From Agromyces agglutinans (lineage in GTDB: Bacteria; Actinomycetota; Actinomycetes; Actinomycetales; Microbacteriaceae), in NCBI RefSeq assembly GCF_009647605.1, contig NZ_WJIF01000001.1, positions 169,655 through 233,654 on the forward strand: DNA of 64,000 bases, read 5' to 3'. This document shows positions 28,569 to 36,441 of this stretch, in pieces. Under the pieces are notes generated by a model. That model saw only the letters and a list, made by a program, of their open reading frames with translations. It did no database searches and was not told the DNA's origin. Each line of letters starts with the position of its first letter. Positions within the stretch are counted from its first letter, which is position 1. The position numbers and the translations under genes are program-made.

Positions 28569-28574
28569 TACGCT
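28569..28574 (+). promoter_or_regulatory. -10 element for glgC
   Basis: TACGCT, 7 bases before the ATG at 28582, in the 107-bp intergenic region that glgC shares with the divergent glgA gene. Confidence 0.4.
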
Positions 28575-28581
28575 TGGGGCC

Positions 28582-29829
28582 ATGGTTGCGCGCAAGGTGT
28601 TCGGCATCGTCCTCGCCGGTGGAGAGGGAAAGCGCCTCATGCCGCTCACCGAGGATCGCGCGAAGCCCGCGGTGCCGTTCGGCGGCCAGTACCGGCTCGT
28701 CGACTTCGCGCTCTCGAACCTCGTGAACTCGGGGCTGCGCCAGATCGTCGTGCTGACCCAGTACAAGTCGCACTCGCTCGACCGGCACGTCTCGCAGACG
28801 TGGCGGCTGTCGGGCATGCTCAACGCCTACGTGGCATCCGTGCCGGCGCAGCAGCGACTCGGCAAGCGCTGGTTCTCGGGGTCGGCCGACGCGATCCTGC
28901 AGAGCCTGAACCTCATCTACGACGAGCAGCCCGACATCATCGTCGTCGTCGGCGCCGATCACGTGTACCGCATGGACTTCAGCCAGATGATCGACGCGCA
29001 CATCGAGTCGGGCGCCGCCGCGACGGTCGCCGCGATCCGCCAGCCCATCGCGCTGGCCGACCAGTTCGGCGTGATCGAGGTCGACGAGAAGCGCCCCGAC
29101 CGCATCGCCCGCTTCCTCGAGAAGCCCAAGGACCCGGTGGGCCTTCCCGACGCGCCCGGCGAGGTGCTCGCCTCGATGGGAAACTACGTGTTCGACGCCG
29201 ACGCGCTGATCGACGCGGTGCTCCGCGACGGCGAGCAGACCTCGTCGAGCCACGACATGGGCGGCGACATCATCCCGTCGTTCGTGTCGCAGGGGGCCGC
29301 GGGCGTCTACGACCTCAAGCGCAACGACGTGCCGGGCTCGACCGACCGCGACCGGTACTACTGGCGTGACGTCGGAACGATCGACTCGTTCTTCGAGGCG
29401 CATCAAGACCTGATCTCGGTGCTGCCCGTCTTCAACCTGTACAACCGCGAGTGGCCGATCTTCAGCCAGCAACTGAACTCGCCGCCTGCGAAGTTCACGC
29501 GCGATGCGCGCGGCTCGCTCGGCACCGTGATCGATTCGATCGTGTCGCTGGGGTCGGTCATCTCGGGCGCGCACGTCGAGCGCAGCGTCCTGGGCCCGTG
29601 GGCGATCGTCGGATCGGGTGCGCACGTGGCCGACTCCATCCTGTTCGACCGGGCCCGCATCGAGGCCGGCGCGACCGTGCAGCGCGCGATCCTCGACAAG
29701 GAGGTCGTGGTCGAGGCGGGCGCCCGCATCGGCGTCGACCGCGCCGAAGACCTCGCCCGCGGGTTCATCGTCACCGACAGCGGCATCACGGTCGTCGGCA
29801 AGGGCTCGCGAGTGCGAGCCGGCGCGTGA
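28582..29829 (+). CDS. glgC: Glucose-1-phosphate adenylyltransferase
   Basis: Makes ADP-glucose from ATP and glucose-1-phosphate, the committed step of glycogen and GlgE-pathway synthesis. 415 aa: N-terminal nucleotidyltransferase with the Gly-rich loop [20 protein letters not shown], the substrate region [18 protein letters not shown] and [15 protein letters not shown], and the C-terminal left-handed beta-helix (hexapeptide repeats from about residue 310, with [13 protein letters not shown]). ATG at 28582. Its stop overlaps the serB GTG by 4 bp (GTGA), so the two are coupled. Divergent from glgA. Confidence 0.97.
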   Translation: MVARKVFGIVLAGGEGKRLMPLTEDRAKPAVPFGGQYRLVDFALSNLVNSGLRQIVVLTQYKSHSLDRHVSQTWRLSGMLNAYVASVPAQQRLGKRWFSGSADAILQSLNLIYDEQPDIIVVVGADHVYRMDFSQMIDAHIESGAAATVAAIRQPIALADQFGVIEVDEKRPDRIARFLEKPKDPVGLPDAPGEVLASMGNYVFDADALIDAVLRDGEQTSSSHDMGGDIIPSFVSQGAAGVYDLKRNDVPGSTDRDRYYWRDVGTIDSFFEAHQDLISVLPVFNLYNREWPIFSQQLNSPPAKFTRDARGSLGTVIDSIVSLGSVISGAHVERSVLGPWAIVGSGAHVADSILFDRARIEAGATVQRAILDKEVVVEAGARIGVDRAEDLARGFIVTDSGITVVGKGSRVRAGA

Positions 29830-30491
29830 GCGCCGGGTTCCCGGTCCGCGCCCGCGGACCGCTCGTCGTGCTGGACGCCGATTCGACGCTCATCCGCGAG
29901 GAGGCGATCGAGCTGCTCGCCGACGAGGCGGGCAGCCTCGAGCACGTCGCCGCCGTCACCGAGCGCGCGATGCGCGGCGAGCTCGACTTCGCGGCGAGCC
30001 TTCGCGAACGCGTCGCCACCCTGCGCGGCGTCGACATCGCGGTGTTGCCGAGGGTGCGCGAACGGATGACGCCGACGCCGGGCATCGAGGCGCTGGTGCG
30101 GGGCGTGCACGCGGCCGGCGGTCGCGTCGGCGTCGTCTCCGGCGGGTTCCACGAACTGCTCGATCCGCTCGCCGAGCGGCTGGGACTCGATTTCTGCCGG
30201 GCGAACCGGCTCGCCGTCGACGGCGATCGCCTCACCGGCGAGGTCGAGGGGCCGATCATCGACGCAGACGCGAAGGCGGCGGCGCTGGCCGAATGGGCCG
30301 AGGCGAGCGGCATCCCGCTCGCCAGCACCGTGGCAGTCGGCGACGGGGCGAACGACCTGCGCATGCTCGCGCGCGCCGCGCTCGGCGTCGCGTTCTGCGC
30401 GAAGCCCATCGTGCGGGCCGAGGCCGACCTGGCGATCGACCGACCCGACCTCTCGTCGGTGCTGCCGCTGCTGGGGCTGCCGCGGGGCTGA
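29826..30491 (+). CDS. serB: Phosphoserine phosphatase
   Basis: Dephosphorylates O-phosphoserine in serine synthesis; HAD fold, 221 aa, without the regulatory ACT domains of the longer actinobacterial SerB2. Motif I is [20 protein letters not shown] (D-x-D-x-T), the Ser of motif II is in [16 protein letters not shown], motif III is the Lys in [12 protein letters not shown] and motif IV is [16 protein letters not shown] start at 29826 overlaps the glgC stop. Followed by a 22-bp near-tandem duplication before the convergent fabG gene. Confidence 0.93.
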   Translation: MSAGFPVRARGPLVVLDADSTLIREEAIELLADEAGSLEHVAAVTERAMRGELDFAASLRERVATLRGVDIAVLPRVRERMTPTPGIEALVRGVHAAGGRVGVVSGGFHELLDPLAERLGLDFCRANRLAVDGDRLTGEVEGPIIDADAKAAALAEWAEASGIPLASTVAVGDGANDLRMLARAALGVAFCAKPIVRAEADLAIDRPDLSSVLPLLGLPRG

Positions 30492-30533
30492 GCGCCGCTG
30501 CGAACGCAGGCGAGCGCCGCTGCGAGCGCCGGC
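30490..30533. repeat. 22-bp near-tandem duplication after serB
   Basis: GAGCGCCGCTGCGAACGCAG-GC is followed directly by a copy differing at three positions. It occupies the 54-bp spacer between the convergent serB and fabG stops. Confidence 0.6.
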
Positions 30534-30545
30534 GGTGGCGGCGGC

Positions 30546-31256
30546 TTAATGCCCCATGCCGAGGCCGCCGTCGACCGGGATGACGGCACCCGAGATGTAG
30601 CCCGCGTCATCGCCGGCGATCCAGGCGACGACCTTGGCGACCTCCGCCGGCTCCGCGTAGCGACCGGCGGGGATCGACTTGCGGTACTCCTCCTGCAGCT
30701 CCGGCGAGAGCTCGTCGGTCATGTCGGTGCGGATGAACCCGGGCGCGACGACGTTCGCGGTGATGCCGCGCGCACCGAGCTCGCGTGTGAGCGAGCGGGC
30801 CATGCCGACGAGGCCGGCCTTCGAGGCCGAGTAGTTGACCTGGCCGGGCGAGCCGTAGAGGCCCACGACGCTCGAGATCAGCACGACCCGGCCGAAACGC
30901 GCCTTGAGCATGCCCTTCGACGCGCGCTTGACGACGCGGAACGCGCCCGTGAGGTTCGTGTCGACGACCTGCTCGAAGTCATCCTCGCTCATGCGCATGA
31001 GCAGCGTGTCGCGCGTGATGCCCGCGTTCGCGACGACCACCTCGACGGGTCCGAGCTCGGCCTCGACCTCGGAGAAGGCGCGGTCGATGGATTCGGCGTC
31101 GGTGACGTCGGCGCGCACCGTGAGCGTGCCCGCAGGGCCTTCGCCCGATCGCGCGGTCACCGCGACGCGGTGCCCCTGCGCGACGAACTCCTCGGCGATC
31201 GCGTAGCCGATGCCGCGGTTGCCTCCGGTGACCAGAACGGTACGGCTCGTCGTCAT
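30546..31256 (-). CDS. fabG: 3-oxoacyl-ACP reductase (FabG/MabA-like SDR)
   Basis: Short-chain dehydrogenase/reductase of 236 aa that reduces beta-ketoacyl-ACP with NADPH in fatty-acid elongation. The cofactor loop is VTGGNRGIGYAIAEEF, the ADP-binding Asp is in RADVTDAES, NAGITRD is the NAG motif, and the catalytic set is Ser in LISSVVGLYGS, Tyr and Lys in VNYSASKAG. The C-terminus GAVIPVDGGLGMGH is typical. In mycolata the equivalent gene (mabA) is followed by inhA; here no inhA follows. ATG at 31256. A separate FabG-like role cannot be excluded since SDRs are diverse. Confidence 0.9.
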   Translation of the reverse strand: MTTSRTVLVTGGNRGIGYAIAEEFVAQGHRVAVTARSGEGPAGTLTVRADVTDAESIDRAFSEVEAELGPVEVVVANAGITRDTLLMRMSEDDFEQVVDTNLTGAFRVVKRASKGMLKARFGRVVLISSVVGLYGSPGQVNYSASKAGLVGMARSLTRELGARGITANVVAPGFIRTDMTDELSPELQEEYRKSIPAGRYAEPAEVAKVVAWIAGDDAGYISGAVIPVDGGLGMGH

Positions 31257-31399
31257 GGCTGGGCTCCACTCACTCTCGGGATCTCGGCGGCCGGCGCGCG
31301 GCCCGTCCCAGTGTATGGGGTGTCCCGAAGGGGCATCCGTCGCGGCGAAGCCGACGTAGGCTTGATGGAGAGGAGCGCCGCACTGCCCCGGCGTCGACG

Positions 31400-31795
31400 A
31401 TGAACCAGCACACCATCACCACGCTCCCGCCCTCGCCCGAGGACGAGCGTCGGTCGCGCATGATCAAGTACACGGTCGCCATGTCGATCCGCGTCGTGTG
31501 CATCTTCCTCATGCTGTTCGCGCAGGGCTGGTGGCTCGCGGTCTGCGCCGCGGGCGCGATCTTCCTGCCCTACGTCGCGGTGGTGCTGGCCAATGTGGGC
31601 GGCGGGCGCGGCCAGGCGGTCGAGCGGCCGGGTGCGATCGTCCCCGTGGCGCCGACTCCCGGCATCGGCGACGTGCGCGACGAGACGGCGGATGCCCCGG
31701 GCGCCGGGCCGCACTCCCCCGATGCCGGTGCAGCCGACGGCGGCGCCGACGACGGCTTCGGCGCCGACCCCGACGCCGGCGAGGGCACGCGATGA
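31400..31795 (+). CDS. DUF3099-family membrane protein
   Basis: Small membrane protein of 131 aa of the actinobacterial DUF3099 family, function unknown. Residues about 23-62 are two hydrophobic segments in a hairpin (MIKYTVAMSIRVVCIFLML and WLAVCAAGAIFLPYVAVVLA). The N-terminus is hydrophilic with TTLPPSPEDERRSR, and the last 50 residues are Asp/Gly/Ala-rich and probably disordered. ATG at 31400; the leader holds GAGGAG about 30 bases earlier. The stop overlaps the next start by 4 bp (ATGA), and that gene in turn overlaps SURF1, so three proteins are translated as a set. A link to membrane respiration is suggested by the SURF1 partner. Confidence 0.88.
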   Translation: MNQHTITTLPPSPEDERRSRMIKYTVAMSIRVVCIFLMLFAQGWWLAVCAAGAIFLPYVAVVLANVGGGRGQAVERPGAIVPVAPTPGIGDVRDETADAPGAGPHSPDAGAADGGADDGFGADPDAGEGTR

Positions 31796-32022
31796 TCGGA
31801 CTGCCCGGCACCGCCCCCGAGGCGGACACCTGCTCGCGCGCCGGATGCCGCGAGTCCGCGACCTGGCGGGTCGACTGGCGCAACCCGCGCATCCACGACG
31901 AGACGCGGACGAAGACCTGGCTCGCGTGCGACGAGCATGTCGACTACCTCCGCGACTTCCTCGCCTCGCGCTCGTTCCCGGTGGCCGTGGAACGCTTCGG
32001 CGCCCAGGAGGCGGGCGCATGA
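31792..32022 (+). CDS. Small conserved actinobacterial protein with Cys/His pairs
   Basis: Soluble 76-aa protein of unknown function. It carries Cys14 and Cys19 (DTCSRAGCRESATW) and a later CDEH pair (TWLACDEHVDYLRDF), a spacing C-x4-C ... C-x2-H that could bind one metal ion such as zinc. Similar proteins are conserved in actinobacteria, and some databases mislabel them as acetone carboxylase fragments, a call I do not support. ATG at 31792 overlaps the DUF3099 stop, and its own stop overlaps the SURF1 start. I infer a partner or accessory role to the adjacent membrane proteins. Confidence 0.8.
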   Translation: MIGLPGTAPEADTCSRAGCRESATWRVDWRNPRIHDETRTKTWLACDEHVDYLRDFLASRSFPVAVERFGAQEAGA

Positions 32023-32855
32023 GCCGCTGGGGATTCCTGCGCTCGCCGCGCTGGGCCGGCTACCTGGCTCTCGTCGTGGTCTTCGCCGTCGCGTGCTGCG
32101 CGCTCGGCACCTGGCAGCTCAACCGGCGCGCCGAGGCCCTCACCGAAGTCGCCCGCATCGACGCGAACTACGACGCCGAACCCGTTGCCGTCGCCGAGGC
32201 GCTGCCCGATCCCGCCGGCTTCGATCCCGACCAGCGCTGGCAGGTGGTGGCCCTGTCGGGCCGCTACCTCGCCGACGAGGAGGTCGTGATCCGCAACCGG
32301 CCGTTCGCGGGCAGCTCGGGCTTCGAGGTCGTCACCCCGCTCGAGCTCGACGACGGCACCGTGTTCTTCGTCGACCGCGGCTGGATCCCGCAGGATTCCG
32401 ACGGGCGGCCGAGCGGGTACGCGGCACCAGAACCGGGGCACGTCGAGATCACGGCCCGGCTGAAGGCCGGCGAGGGCACGATCAACGGCCGCACCGCGTC
32501 GGGCGACGAGCTCGCGACCATCGACCTCGACGAGCTCGCCGAACGCGTCGGCGAACCGAGTTACACGGGCGCCTACGGCATCCTCGTGCAGACCGGTGCC
32601 GACGCCGAGGAGCCGCCCATGGCCGCCGCGCGGCCGATCCGCGACGAGGGACCGCACCTCTCGTACGCGCTCCAGTGGTTCGTGTTCGCCCTGCTCGCGT
32701 TCATCGGGCTCGGCTGGGCGGCCAACCAGGAGCGCAAGGCGCTCGCCGAGGCATCCGGTGCCGGTCACCCGGCCGAGCGCGCGCCGAAGCCGAAGCGGAC
32801 GCCGCGCGAGCGCAGCGATGCCGACGTCGAGGACGAGATCCTCGACTCGCGCTGA
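32019..32855 (+). CDS. SURF1-family cytochrome oxidase biogenesis protein
   Basis: Membrane protein of 278 aa, assembly factor of aa3-type cytochrome c oxidase (haem a insertion) in known cases. It has the two-membrane-helix layout: helix 1 at residues about 14-34 (LALVVVFAVACCALGTWQLN), a periplasmic/external domain with the SURF1 signatures RNRPFAGSSGFEVVTPLEL and FVDRGWIPQD, and helix 2 near residue 225 (LSYALQWFVFALLAFIGLGW). The C-terminal tail is charged and disordered. ATG at 32019 overlaps the previous stop by 4 bp. Convergent with the ABC-F gene. Confidence 0.94.
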   Translation: MSRWGFLRSPRWAGYLALVVVFAVACCALGTWQLNRRAEALTEVARIDANYDAEPVAVAEALPDPAGFDPDQRWQVVALSGRYLADEEVVIRNRPFAGSSGFEVVTPLELDDGTVFFVDRGWIPQDSDGRPSGYAAPEPGHVEITARLKAGEGTINGRTASGDELATIDLDELAERVGEPSYTGAYGILVQTGADAEEPPMAAARPIRDEGPHLSYALQWFVFALLAFIGLGWAANQERKALAEASGAGHPAERAPKPKRTPRERSDADVEDEILDSR

Positions 32856-32899
32856 GCGCGTCCGACGGGTCTGCGCCGGCGCTCGCGCCCCGGCGCGCG

Positions 32900-34498
32900 T
32901 CACGCGAGCTCGATGAGCTCCTGGTACTCCGCGCTCCAGTGGTCTTCCACGCCGTCGGGCATGATGAGCACGCGCTCGGGGTTCAGCGCCTCGACCGCGC
33001 CCGGGTCGTGCGAGACGAGTACGACGGCGCCCTCGAAGTGCGCGAGCGCGTCGAGGATCTCGCCGCGGCTGGCGGGGTCGAGGTTGTTGGTCGGCTCGTC
33101 GAGCAGCAGCACGTTGGCGCCCGAGACGACGATCATCGCGAGCGCGAGGCGCGTCTTCTCGCCGCCCGAGAGCACGCCGGCCGGCTTGTGCACGTCGTCG
33201 CCCGTGAACAGGAACGAGCCGAGCACCTTGCGCGCCTCGGTCTCGGTGAGGTTCGGCGACGAGCTCACCATGTTCTGCAGCACCGTGCGCGCGACGTCGA
33301 TGGTCTCGTGCTCCTGCGCGAAGTAGCCGATGCGCAGCCCGTGGCCGGGCTCGATCCTGCCGGTGTCGGGCTGGTCGACGCCCGCGAGGATGCGCAGGAG
33401 CGTCGTCTTGCCCGCGCCGTTCAGCCCGATGATCACGACCTTCGAGCCGCGGTCGATGGCGAGGTCGACGGCCGTGAAGATCTCGAGCGAGCCGTAGCTC
33501 TTCGAGAGGTCGCTCGCGGCCAACGGCGTGCGACCGCACGCGGCGGGTGTCGGGAAGCGCAGCTTCGCGACCCGGTCGACGGCGCGAACCTCCTCGAGAC
33601 CCGCGAGCAGCTTCTCGGCGCGCGCGACCATCTGGTGCGCCGCCGCGGCCTTCGACGCCTTCGCGCCGAACTTCGCCGCCTGCAGCTGCAGCGCGCCGGC
33701 CTTCTTCTCGGCGTTCGCGCGTTCCTTCTTGCGGCGCTCCTCGTCGGCGGCGCGCTGGCGCAGGTAGTGCTTCCAGCCCATGTTGTAGATGTCGATCACC
33801 GAGCGGTTCGCGTCGAGGTAGAAGACGCGGTTCACGACCTCGCCGACGAGTTCGACGTCGTGGCTGATCACGATGACGCCGCCCTTGGAGTTCTTCAGGA
33901 ACTCGCGCAGCCACACGACCGAGTCGGCGTCGAGGTGGTTCGTCGGCTCGTCGAGGATCAGCGTGTCGGCGTCGGAGAACAGGATGCGCGCGAGCTCGAT
34001 GCGTCGGCGCTGACCGCCGGAGAGCGTCTTCAGGGGCTGGTCGAGGATCCGGTCGGGCAGGTTCAGGTTCGAGGCGATCGACGCAGCCTCGGCCTCGGCG
34101 GCGTAGCCGCCCAACGCGGTGAAGCGGTCGGTGAGGTTGCCGTAGCGCTTCATCGCCTTCTCGGCGACCGCCTGGTCGGGCGAGCCCATCTGCTCGGACG
34201 CCTCGCGCATGCCGAGCACGAGGGAGCCGAGCCCGCGCGCATCGAGGATGCGCGTGCGAGCGAGCATCTCGGGGTCGCCCGAGCGCGGGTCCTGCGGCAG
34301 GTACCCGATCTCGCCCGAGCGGTCGATGCGCCCGCCGGTCGGCAGGGTCTCCCCCGCGAGGGTCTTCGTGAGCGTGGTCTTCCCGGCGCCGTTGCGGCCC
34401 ACGAGGCCGATCTTGTCGCCCGGGGTCACCCGGAAGTTCACCTGCTCCATGAGCAGGCGGGCGCCCACGCGGATCTCGAGATCGTGGACGGCGAGCAC
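32900..34498 (-). CDS. ABC-F family ATPase (ribosome-associated)
   Basis: Soluble twin-NBD ATPase of 532 aa, with no membrane domain; this family acts on the ribosome as translation factors or resistance proteins. First Walker [12 protein letters not shown], signature TLSGGQRRRIELARI, Walker B TLILDEPTNHLD; second Walker [17 protein letters not shown], signature LSGGEKTRLALAMI, Walker B VLLLDEPTNNLDP. The interdomain linker (residues about 235-310) is charged and helical (EERRKKERANAEKKAGA), as in this family. The start is the GTG at 34498 with GGAGG 6 bases upstream; a longer reading to 34855 lacks support. Whether it is EttA-like or a drug-resistance ABC-F cannot be settled. Confidence 0.93.
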   Translation of the reverse strand: MLAVHDLEIRVGARLLMEQVNFRVTPGDKIGLVGRNGAGKTTLTKTLAGETLPTGGRIDRSGEIGYLPQDPRSGDPEMLARTRILDARGLGSLVLGMREASEQMGSPDQAVAEKAMKRYGNLTDRFTALGGYAAEAEAASIASNLNLPDRILDQPLKTLSGGQRRRIELARILFSDADTLILDEPTNHLDADSVVWLREFLKNSKGGVIVISHDVELVGEVVNRVFYLDANRSVIDIYNMGWKHYLRQRAADEERRKKERANAEKKAGALQLQAAKFGAKASKAAAAHQMVARAEKLLAGLEEVRAVDRVAKLRFPTPAACGRTPLAASDLSKSYGSLEIFTAVDLAIDRGSKVVIIGLNGAGKTTLLRILAGVDQPDTGRIEPGHGLRIGYFAQEHETIDVARTVLQNMVSSSPNLTETEARKVLGSFLFTGDDVHKPAGVLSGGEKTRLALAMIVVSGANVLLLDEPTNNLDPASRGEILDALAHFEGAVVLVSHDPGAVEALNPERVLIMPDGVEDHWSAEYQELIELA

Positions 34499-34611
34499 GG
34501 TGGTCCTCCGGGGATTCGGTGGGGTCTGGGTTTCGTGCCGAGCGGCACAGCCTCCCAGTCTATCTTCCGCGCCGCCGGTTCGGCGCAGCCGCGCATGTCC
34601 GCGGCATCCGG

Positions 34612-34617
34612 CAGACT
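34612..34617 (+). promoter_or_regulatory. -10 element for AlkZ-like gene
   Basis: CAGACT, 6 bases before the ATG at 34624; a leaderless start is likely. Confidence 0.35.
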
Positions 34618-34623
34618 CGCAGC

Positions 34624-35727
34624 ATGACGGATGCCTCCCCTGATGCGCCCGCCCCGGCGCTGCGCGCCGCTCGACTCGCCGCGCACGGCCTTCAGGGCGA
34701 CGGGTTCGCCTCGCCGGCCGACGCCGTCGAGCGCCTCGTCTGCCTGCAGGCGCAGGATCTCGCCGCGGCGAAGTGGGTGCTCGGCGCACGCGTGCCGGGC
34801 ACCGACGAGGCCTCGATCGACGCGGCGATCGAGTCTCGAGCCCTGCTGCGTTCATGGCCGATGCGGGGCACGCTCCACTTCGTCGCGCCGGCCATGCTGC
34901 GCCCGATCCTGCGCCTGACCTCGGCCCGGCTCTTCCAGCGGGCTGCGAAGACCCGCCGCGACGAGGGCATCGACGACGACGTACTCGCGGCCGCGCGGCG
35001 GGTCGCGGTGCGCGAGCTCGAGGGCGGCCGGGCGGCGACCCGCGATGAGCTGCAGGCCGCGTGGTCGGCCGCCGGCATCGAAGTGGCCGGCCAACGCGGC
35101 TACCACCTCATCTGGCACCTGGCCAACGAGGGCCTCATCTGCTGCGGACCGGTCGAGACGAGGGCCAGGCAGCGCTTCGTCCTGCTCGACGAGTGGTCGC
35201 CGGCCCGCACCGACGAGCCGGAAGACGTCGACGAGATCCTCGCTCGCCTCTTCACCGGCTACGCCCGCGGCCACGGTCCGGTCTCGGTGCGCGACTTCGC
35301 CTGGTGGTCCGGGCTCACGCTGACGCAGGCGCGCGCCGCCCGCGAGGCCGCCGGCGACGCCGTGGTCGAGTTCGACGCGGAACGCCTCGTCGCCGCCGAC
35401 GCAGCGCCGCATCGGGGTGACCCGAGCGGTCGGTTCGTGCTCGCGCCGTTCGACGAGTACTTCCTCGGCTACGGCGATCGCAGCGCCTTCTGCTCCCCCG
35501 ACGATGCGTTGCGGGTGGTGCCCGGCAAGAACGGGCTGTTCCTGCCGATCCTCGTGGCCGACGGCGAGGTGGTGGGCACGTGGCGCCGGTCGCCCGCACG
35601 GCGCGGTGCCACCGGCGTCGAGGTCGCGCCGTTCCGTACCGGCCTCGAGGTGGAGGAGTTCCGGCCCGCGTTCGAGCGCTGGGCGGAGTTCTGGCAGACC
35701 GGGCTCGGCGAGATCACGCGGGCGTGA
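34624..35727 (+). CDS. Winged-helix DNA-binding protein of the AlkZ/HTH_42 family
   Basis: Protein of 367 aa in the HTH_42 (YcaQ/AlkZ-like) family, whose studied members are DNA glycosylases that unhook interstrand crosslinks or bulky adenine adducts. Near residue 40 it has RLVCLQAQDLAAAKWVLGAR: the Q-x-Q pair matches the catalytic motif described for AlkZ-type enzymes. Three winged-helix units follow, with MRGTLHFVAPAMLR, QRGYHLIWHLANEGL and the C-terminal FVLAPFDEYFLGYGDRS. Many actinobacteria carry several uncharacterised copies. Divergent from the ABC-F gene (125 bp) and followed by a strong terminator. Glycosylase activity is inferred from the motif only. Confidence 0.87.
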   Translation: MTDASPDAPAPALRAARLAAHGLQGDGFASPADAVERLVCLQAQDLAAAKWVLGARVPGTDEASIDAAIESRALLRSWPMRGTLHFVAPAMLRPILRLTSARLFQRAAKTRRDEGIDDDVLAAARRVAVRELEGGRAATRDELQAAWSAAGIEVAGQRGYHLIWHLANEGLICCGPVETRARQRFVLLDEWSPARTDEPEDVDEILARLFTGYARGHGPVSVRDFAWWSGLTLTQARAAREAAGDAVVEFDAERLVAADAAPHRGDPSGRFVLAPFDEYFLGYGDRSAFCSPDDALRVVPGKNGLFLPILVADGEVVGTWRRSPARRGATGVEVAPFRTGLEVEEFRPAFERWAEFWQTGLGEITRA

Positions 35728-35777
35728 CGAAGGGCCGGATGCCCTGGGCCCACGGGCGCGGGGCATCCGGCCCTTCG
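35728..35777. terminator. Bidirectional terminator
   Basis: CGAAGGGCCGGATGCCC at 35728-35744 pairs perfectly with 35761-35777, loop 16 nt. It lies directly after the AlkZ-like stop and before the convergent YceI stop. Confidence 0.85.
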
Positions 35778-35792
35778 ATCATCGTCGCCGGA

Positions 35793-36356
35793 CTACTGCT
35801 GGAGCGCCGCCTGCAGTTCGAGCGTGATGGTGACCTTGTCGCCGAGCAGCACGCCGCCGGTCTCCAGGGTCGAGTTCCAGGTGAGGCCGAAGTCCTCGCG
35901 GTTGATCTCGGCCTTGGCCGTCGCGCCGCCCTTGTAGTTGCCGTAGGGGTCGCCGCCGAAGCCACCGAACTCGAAGTCGAAGGTGACCGGCCTGGTGATG
36001 CCGCGGATCGTGAGATCGCCGTCGACCTTGAAGTCGCCGCCCTCGACGCGCACGCCGGTCGAGACGAAGTCGATGGTGGGGTAGGTCTCGGCGTCGAAGA
36101 AGTCGCCGGTGCGGAGGTGCCCGTCGCGGTTGGGCTCGTTGGTGTTCACCGACGCGACCTCGGCCGATGCGGTGACGCTCGACTCGAGCGGGTTCTCGGC
36201 GGTCGTGAACGTCGCGGTGAAACGCTCGAACTTGCCCTTGACCTTGCTGATCATGAGGTGGCGGATCTGGAAGCCGACCTCGCTGTGCGAGGGGTCGATG
36301 GTCCAGGTGCCGACGCGGTAGCCGGGGATCTCGATGGTCGAGGCGGTCGTGGTCAT
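35793..36356 (-). CDS. YceI-family lipocalin-like protein
   Basis: Beta-barrel protein of 187 aa; YceI proteins bind polyisoprenoids or amphiphiles and are linked to stress or isoprenoid transport. The diagnostic N-terminus GTWTIDPSHSEVGFQIRHLM, the block NRDGHLRTGDFFDAETYPTI and FDFEFGGFGGDPYGNYK are present. There is no signal peptide, so unlike E. coli YceI this one should be cytoplasmic, as usual in actinobacteria. ATG at 36356. It follows the GH3 gene in the same direction with an 85-bp gap that is AT-richer and may contain its promoter. Convergent with the AlkZ-like gene. Confidence 0.93.
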   Translation of the reverse strand: MTTTASTIEIPGYRVGTWTIDPSHSEVGFQIRHLMISKVKGKFERFTATFTTAENPLESSVTASAEVASVNTNEPNRDGHLRTGDFFDAETYPTIDFVSTGVRVEGGDFKVDGDLTIRGITRPVTFDFEFGGFGGDPYGNYKGGATAKAEINREDFGLTWNSTLETGGVLLGDKVTITLELQAALQQ

Positions 36357-36441
36357 CGTGCGAACTCCAAAGGGTCGTGTCTGGTGGTCGTGGTCGGTGC
36401 GGCTGACGCCACACCCATGCAAACGCATGGAGACCTCCAGA

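Noticed and set aside
31792..32022. Acetone carboxylase fragment annotation for the 76-aa protein
   Set aside because: The protein is far too short and shows no carboxylase motif; the similarity behind that label is not convincing.
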